Positions 59,781 to 64,000 of a stretch of 64,000 bases of DNA are shown one piece after another. The notes beneath the pieces were generated by a model that made no database searches, was not told where the DNA came from, and worked only from the letters and a program-made list of their open reading frames with translations. The position numbers and the translations under genes were made by a program. The stretch is from Platycnemis pennipes. Taxonomy: Eukaryota; Arthropoda; Insecta; Odonata; Platycnemididae. The number at the start of each line of letters is the position of its first letter. Positions within the stretch are counted from its first letter, which is position 1. Location: positions 27,365,859 through 27,429,858 of the forward strand of contig OW121858.1 in NCBI GenBank assembly GCA_933228895.1, in the 5' to 3' direction.

Positions 59781-59879
59781 TCTAGAGCGTTAGAAGGAAA
59801 AAGAATAATTTAAGATAAATATGTTACATATAAATACTTTGATGTAAAAAGTACATTTTTTTAAAAACTTAACCTGTGA
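59781..59879. other. Short spacer, possible intron end
   Basis: AT-rich; on the minus strand it ends in a pyrimidine tract and AG just before the dUTPase start. Confidence 0.4.
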
Positions 59880-60145
59880 TGGAGTGCGATGGCGCAGGAG
59901 ACCAGATGGTGCAGGAGACGGGATGGTGCAGAAGATGGGATGGTGCAGGAGACGGGATGGTGCAGAAGATGGGATGGTGCAGGAGACGAGATGGTGCAGG
60001 AGACGAAATGGTGCAGGAGACGAGATGGTGCAGGAGACGAGATGGTGCAGGATACTAGATGGTGCAGGAGACGAGATGGTGCAGGAGATGAGATGGTGCA
60101 GGAGACGATATGGTGCAGGAGACGAGATGGTGCAGGAGACGAGCC
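59880..60145. repeat. 17-bp minisatellite open in several frames
   Basis: About 15 copies of GAGATGGTGCAGGAGAC with minor changes. Because 17 is not a multiple of three, each reading frame shows the same 17-residue repeat, and long ORFs appear on both strands. None need be a gene. Confidence 0.9.
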
Positions 60146-60159
60146 GATCTGAAGATGCG

Positions 60160-60196
60160 AGTGAATATCTCCCAGCAAAACGAGCACTTATATACT
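60160..60196 (-). promoter_or_regulatory. Candidate TATA/initiator pair upstream of dUTPase
   Basis: On the minus strand TATATAAG is followed about 32 bases later by TTCACTC, close to an arthropod initiator. If used, the 17-bp repeats would fall in the 5' leader. The same place could instead be an acceptor (TTAATTCAG). Confidence 0.3.
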
Positions 60197-60243
60197 GAAT
60201 TAAGTGAAAGAAACCTTTGATTCACCAAGGAAGGTTAGTTTAC

Positions 60244-60825
60244 TTACCAGCATTGTCCTTCAGAATCTGAATCTAGAAAGGTGTCCGAGGAAAAATAAGA
60301 ACCCACTCGTTTCCGCTTCAAGGCACGGTGATACTCCAGATAATTAGAATAATTCTTGCGCCTTTTATGAGTATTGAAGGCGAACGTATACGATTCCCTT
60401 GAGTCAGAGGACGAATCATCTTCTGACGATGAACTTTCAAGTCTGGTAAATGTAGATGAACAGTCCGACTTATCAATCAATGCAAACAGAGGCGTCCTAA
60501 CACAGTTAGAGCACCAATAATCACTACGCTGAATCACAGATTCCGTCTCGATTACATTTAAAACCGTGTGATGTATATATAGATATACGCTAAAGAGTTT
60601 AAACGGTCTAATTGATGATGCACACTTCAAACAAAATGTAGCTGCTGTATACTTTGAACTAAAACTATAGTGCATCAACACCATGTGAAATGGACTTCCT
60701 ATATAAGACTGCATATCATAAAGAAAATCAAAAGGTCTATCCAGTAAAAGTTGATATGCGTATGGTGTTAGACGTGTATTAAAATTAAACTCAATATTAT
60801 TAATCTCCAATTCATAATCTAACAT
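60244..60825 (-). CDS. Unrecognised protein with two CxxC pairs and Ser/Asp-rich tail
   Basis: Counting from the first in-frame ATG at 60825, the frame is 193 codons and ends at TAA 60246-60244. It contains CLKC and, about 44 residues later, CSNC, a spacing suitable for a zinc ribbon; an acidic SSSSEDDSSSDS stretch; a basic HKRRKNYSNYLEYHRALKRKR region that could be a nuclear signal; and an acidic end (DSDSEG). A consensus donor (CTG, then GTAAGTA) overlaps the last codon at 60248, so the stop may be spliced away. The frame is also open upstream to about 60934, where a CCGTCTCAG acceptor-like string lies, so the true 5' end is unclear. I do not recognise the family. Its position between a dUTPase frame and a polymerase-associated-like frame suggests membership in the same unit. 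Confidence 0.45.
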   Translation of the reverse strand: MLDYELEINNIEFNFNTRLTPYAYQLLLDRPFDFLYDMQSYIGSPFHMVLMHYSFSSKYTAATFCLKCASSIRPFKLFSVYLYIHHTVLNVIETESVIQRSDYWCSNCVRTPLFALIDKSDCSSTFTRLESSSSEDDSSSDSRESYTFAFNTHKRRKNYSNYLEYHRALKRKRVGSYFSSDTFLDSDSEGQCW

Positions 60826-60899
60826 GGAATCCTCTGACAAAGCCCCCAAACACCGTTTCCATAGGATTTTCCTATTACATTCTATATAATATACTAAAT

Positions 60900-62400
60900 C
60901 GGTACACAGTGTCTGCGGAAGACTGAGACGGGACGGGGTCTAACCTTCTCGACCCAGACAAACCGCCGCAGTCCTTACGCCTCTGAGGAGCCCCTTTCCT
61001 TCGTCCCGACGCCCAGTCCACCTAGGACTTTCCCCTACGGGAAACGGTTCCGGGAAAACAAGGATCTCGCGACCGTGGTCGCGTGTTGAGAAGGGCGCCA
61101 CCCAGAAACCGCAGCGTCGAGCTAACTCAATTGGAAATCAAGGACTGTTATTCACTGCTTCAAGGGTCGGGGATCTTAAGCGCAGAATGACAGTGGCAGC
61201 ACATATGACGCGCGCGCAGTAAGGATTGCGTGAGCGAAATAATGACCGTCTATAAGTAATGACTTTTTTACGGATGGTACAAATGACATTTATTCAAAGA
61301 AAGCACAAAAACAACACTGAATCACACAAAGGAAATAATATGAGGGAAACAATGAATACACGAAATAACACTATAACTACACGAAATGAATATCCTAGGA
61401 CCTAATGAGGGATGATTGACTTTGCTGCAGGAGACATAGATGAGAAATAGCAAAATTACACCCTTGGATACACAAAAACTTATCTTCCTAGAGAAATTAC
61501 AGGTTCCTCGACCCTTTTCAAATTATAAGGTATCTGTGGACGGGAAAACAATGATACAATGAATTACGTCCACTACGGTACGAAAGTGAATGCTTCGGGG
61601 AAATTAGTCCGATGACCTTGGGATTTTAATGGTAACCAATTCCCTTATCGGCACTTAACACACCGCTTGCGAGTGGTGCAGGTGAATGAAAGTTGTGAAC
61701 TTCCGAGGTTGCCGTGACGCGCTTACGAGACAGTTCAGACGGGAAAATATGGACGGGAGAGAAATACTTATGGCGATGATGCGGCCTGGTCACTACGCGA
61801 CGTCTACTCCGTCGGCAGCGAATCGAAGACGTTGACACTGATCCGTTGAGGGTCCACCAACGCAGCAAAACGCCTCCTCTCGACGTATATCGTTGCTTCC
61901 TGGCGTTGGGACCGCACCCCTTCCAGCGGGTGCCGGTATCAGCGTACACGTCATTTTCTCCTGCGCCTCCGTTCGCCTCCCTCCGCTCCAGCCGTATCGC
62001 TTGCTCTCCGTTCTCAACCAAATCTGTTGGTTCTCCGTCCGCCTCGACTTCAGTCTCCACGCGCACTCTGGCACGTTCTCTCTACCTCACCCCGCGTCTT
62101 TCTCTGATCATCTCGCACTTCATACACCTCCTCCACAGCTTGACCTCCCTCTCACGTGATTCTCATTCAAAATCACCAATAGCCCTTCGGCTCACACACC
62201 ACCAATCACGTTTCTTAACACAAAGTGGCGCGATTCCGACCGTTACACACAGCATAGTTTAATAAACCCACCAAAACAGCACTTGACCAGTCGTAATACC
62301 ATAAGGTCAGCGATCACCTCGCCCCGCGCAACGGAAACCCCAATTGGGACGTAAAAAAATGACAAGCGCGGGAGGCGCGCGAAACTCAAAAATAAGGGAA
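60900..62400. other. GC- and CpG-rich tract without recognised gene
   Basis: Clearly richer in G, C and CpG than the rest of the window, especially 60.91-61.10 and 61.64-62.15 kb. Overlapping frames at 61626-62074 on the minus strand and 61846-62262 on the plus strand have biased, low-complexity products and no domain I can name. It could be a promoter-associated island or part of an inserted element. Confidence 0.4.
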
Positions 62401-63053
62401 GACGGCCTGTCCATCACAATATGTATCCGTTTTTATTTCCAAGCATGATGCCACGACTCAAAGGGGTGGTAAACCGATAAAACTAAAATATTTCTGAATA
62501 TTATGGAGAGCATATGCAGAAGCATTTACTTCAGTAAACTGTGATCGGTTTAAACGTATAAAACGAGTCATAGTAGAGCTTTCAAAGCACAAGGGAAAAT
62601 GAAGTATAGGATTGAGTACATTTGATGTATTTATATGAATAAGGAAATGGACGCCGACTTCATTGTAAGGTTTTTTAGTTCAATACAACACACCTCGTTG
62701 CGTGCGGTCGGTGATGGAGTGAAAGGATGGCAGTCATCCGACTAAGGTTCACCTTCATCATTATAGCAATTGCATTTGAGTTCTCCCCCACACCACGACC
62801 TACATTCGTATATCTAGGATGACTTCTATAGAGGTTACTAGAAAGGTCGTGTTCACCTTAGATACTCGCTTCGTCAGCGCATATTTTTTCCCCCACCTTC
62901 GACCTCTACTGAAGCGAGAAGTGAAAGGCATTAGCCCTAGATCTTTCTGCTAGACAAGACCGCACACACCTCGGTTAGTTCATAGTCGTCGTTCATGGGA
63001 ACAAGTTCCAATCGCTACCCGTACGCGAGATACACTGAGTAAACTAATTTATC
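62401..63053. other. Upstream region of the 63.3-kb gene
   Basis: No coding sequence seen. Contains several short strings such as CCCCCACACCACGACCT and ACCTTAGATACTCGCTTCG but no repeat I can define. Confidence 0.4.
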
Positions 63054-63060
63054 TATAAAA
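63054..63060 (+). promoter_or_regulatory. TATA box of the 63.3-kb gene
   Basis: TATAAAA, with a transcribed-looking leader after it: about 110 bp later there is a CA/GTGAGTAA donor (intron 63169-63251, acceptor TATCTTTACAG), and the coding ATG is at 63282. The layout of TATA, short leader exon, small intron and ATG is coherent. Confidence 0.55.
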
Positions 63061-63168
63061 CTCTACGGTGGAGAGAACATTTTCCATTTCCTATCCAGAT
63101 TTCGAGAGATTCGAAAGAATTCCACAGAAGCTTTCATCATCTTCATCACCATCTACAGACATTCACAG

Positions 63169-63251
63169 TGAGTAAAAAATTTTTTGTTTCGATTTTAATC
63201 TTTTAAAATATATTTGAATAGACTTATTTGCGGTATTGATTATCTTTACAG
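63169..63251 (+). other. Small intron in the 5' UTR
   Basis: 83-bp GT-AG intron (GTGAGTAA ... TATCTTTACAG) between leader and coding exon. AT-rich, as expected for an arthropod intron. Confidence 0.6.
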
Positions 63252-63281
63252 CACCCACTTTTCCGCTACCTTACAAAAAAC

Positions 63282-63956
63282 ATGCATTCAATCGCAGAAA
63301 TTTTAAATAATTTCAATTCACGTCAGTATACCTCACAGGAACTAGAACAGGCAATCATGAACATTCATCGACGTGTTGTCTTTGATAATGATGTTATAAA
63401 CGATATGGAAACCTTCACACGAATGAAAGATGCGCTAGACGAGGTAAAGGGTAGAACATTTTGTAATTATTGCGAAGTGTACTACAACACAGATGAGGCT
63501 TTACAACACGAAAATACGAATTTGCACAGGCAGAAGGTAACGAACCAACTAGGTCGAGGCTTTATTGAGGTGGAATCTGCTTTCCGATCTAGACTTCAAA
63601 CGTTCTGGATCACTCCAGAGGAAGATATAGGTGGGGACGTAATTTCTTTCCTCAACGATATTAAAGAACAGGTAGCCGAGAAATTATTAGAACAGGTAAT
63701 TGCAAAAAAATCGATTAAATGTAATCTTATTTTAATTTGTAAATTTCATAAAGGTGAGAGAGAGGAATTGGGTGCATCTTTCAAGACAAACAACAGACGT
63801 CTCTTATCTGTGGATAATATGGGGGAGGTATTGAACGAGGCTTTTTCAAAATTACTGAAGGAGAAGTCGGAATTCCAAGCAAAGGGGTCCGGATGGAGCC
63901 TTGGTAATGTAATTGGGTTAGAATTGCGCATAAATAAATATACGCCTTTTCGGTGA
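63282..63956 (+). CDS. C2H2-finger protein resembling the N-terminal part of B-type DNA polymerase element proteins; TGA at codon 225
   Basis: ATG at 63282 follows a 30-bp leader after the acceptor. Residues about 61-83 form one C2H2 finger (FCNYCEVYYNTDEALQHENT, second His soon after). The central part resembles a domain that in many arthropod and cnidarian predicted proteins precedes a family-B DNA polymerase; its hallmarks here are FKTNNRRLL and then GSGWSLGNVIGLELRINKYT. The frame meets TGA at 63954-63956, but the same frame stays open to the window edge, and the residues after the stop continue the family pattern (LPPKI). So either the gene is broken by one substitution or the codon is read through. 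The polymerase part would lie outside the window; the link to polymerase is from memory of the family and needs a search. Confidence 0.5.
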   Translation: MHSIAEILNNFNSRQYTSQELEQAIMNIHRRVVFDNDVINDMETFTRMKDALDEVKGRTFCNYCEVYYNTDEALQHENTNLHRQKVTNQLGRGFIEVESAFRSRLQTFWITPEEDIGGDVISFLNDIKEQVAEKLLEQVIAKKSIKCNLILICKFHKGEREELGASFKTNNRRLLSVDNMGEVLNEAFSKLLKEKSEFQAKGSGWSLGNVIGLELRINKYTPFR

Positions 63957-64000
63957 TCGACGTATATAGAGCTACCACCTAAAATCAAAAACATCGAAGC

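Noticed and set aside
59876..60198. Several overlapping ORFs in the 59.9-60.2 kb region as genes
   Set aside because: All are translations of a 17-bp tandem repeat; openness in several frames follows from the repeat.
61626..62262. Overlapping long ORFs in the CpG-rich tract as coding genes
   Set aside because: GC-rich DNA yields long frames by chance; products are low-complexity and present on both strands.

Overview
This is eukaryotic nuclear DNA from an arthropod, most likely an insect with a large, repeat-rich genome. The evidence is spliced genes with GT-AG introns of up to about 11.5 kb, AT-rich intergenic DNA, decayed transposons of many classes, and the ZAD domain joined to C2H2 zinc fingers, a combination expanded in insects. 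I cannot name the species.

The backbone is a pair of related ZAD-C2H2 transcription factor genes arranged head to head. Gene A runs on the minus strand from its ZAD exons (36315-35851) to a 14-finger C2H2 exon (3047-1456). Gene B runs on the plus strand from its ZAD exons (42951-43412) to a 12-finger exon (56369-57945). Between the ZAD and the fingers each gene carries short phase-0 exons, and most of these open with a psi-K-x-E (SUMO acceptor-like) motif: five in gene A, three in gene B. The ZAD exons, about 450 bp of 5' flank and at least one intronic hAT fossil are shared in mirror image. This points to an old inverted duplication followed by independent loss, duplication and decay of exons. 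A broken second copy of the C2H2 exon lies at about 500-1346.

The introns and the space between the genes hold mobile DNA. From left to right these are: Penelope-like reverse transcriptase debris (4.7-5.5 kb); a gag remnant (10.3 kb); a 1.36 kb MITE with self-complementary repeats and a 5-bp target duplication (20.4-21.7 kb); a hAT fossil (23.7 kb); a long-TIR DDE transposon with heat-shock-element-like repeats upstream of its transposase (26.7-30.9 kb); a MITE (31.7-34.9 kb) into which a 2.0 kb piggyBac derivative has inserted; a two-gene PIF/Harbinger element with both genes open (37.3-42.3 kb); a decayed Copia element (44.2-47.0 kb); a second hAT fossil (49.6 kb); and further Penelope pieces (50.0-50.7 and 54.9-55.4 kb).

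The right end (59.3-64 kb) differs in character. It has a dUTPase reading frame broken by one TGA, a 17-bp minisatellite, an unrecognised 194-residue protein with two CxxC pairs and a Ser/Asp-rich tail, a CpG-rich tract, and a promoter, 5'-UTR intron and coding start for a zinc-finger protein. That protein resembles the N-terminal part of insect proteins linked to family-B DNA polymerase elements, and it too is interrupted by an in-frame TGA. I read this cluster, tentatively, as a captured or remnant large DNA element. Gene models are assembled by eye from splice signals and reading-frame phase; no alignment or transcript data were available.
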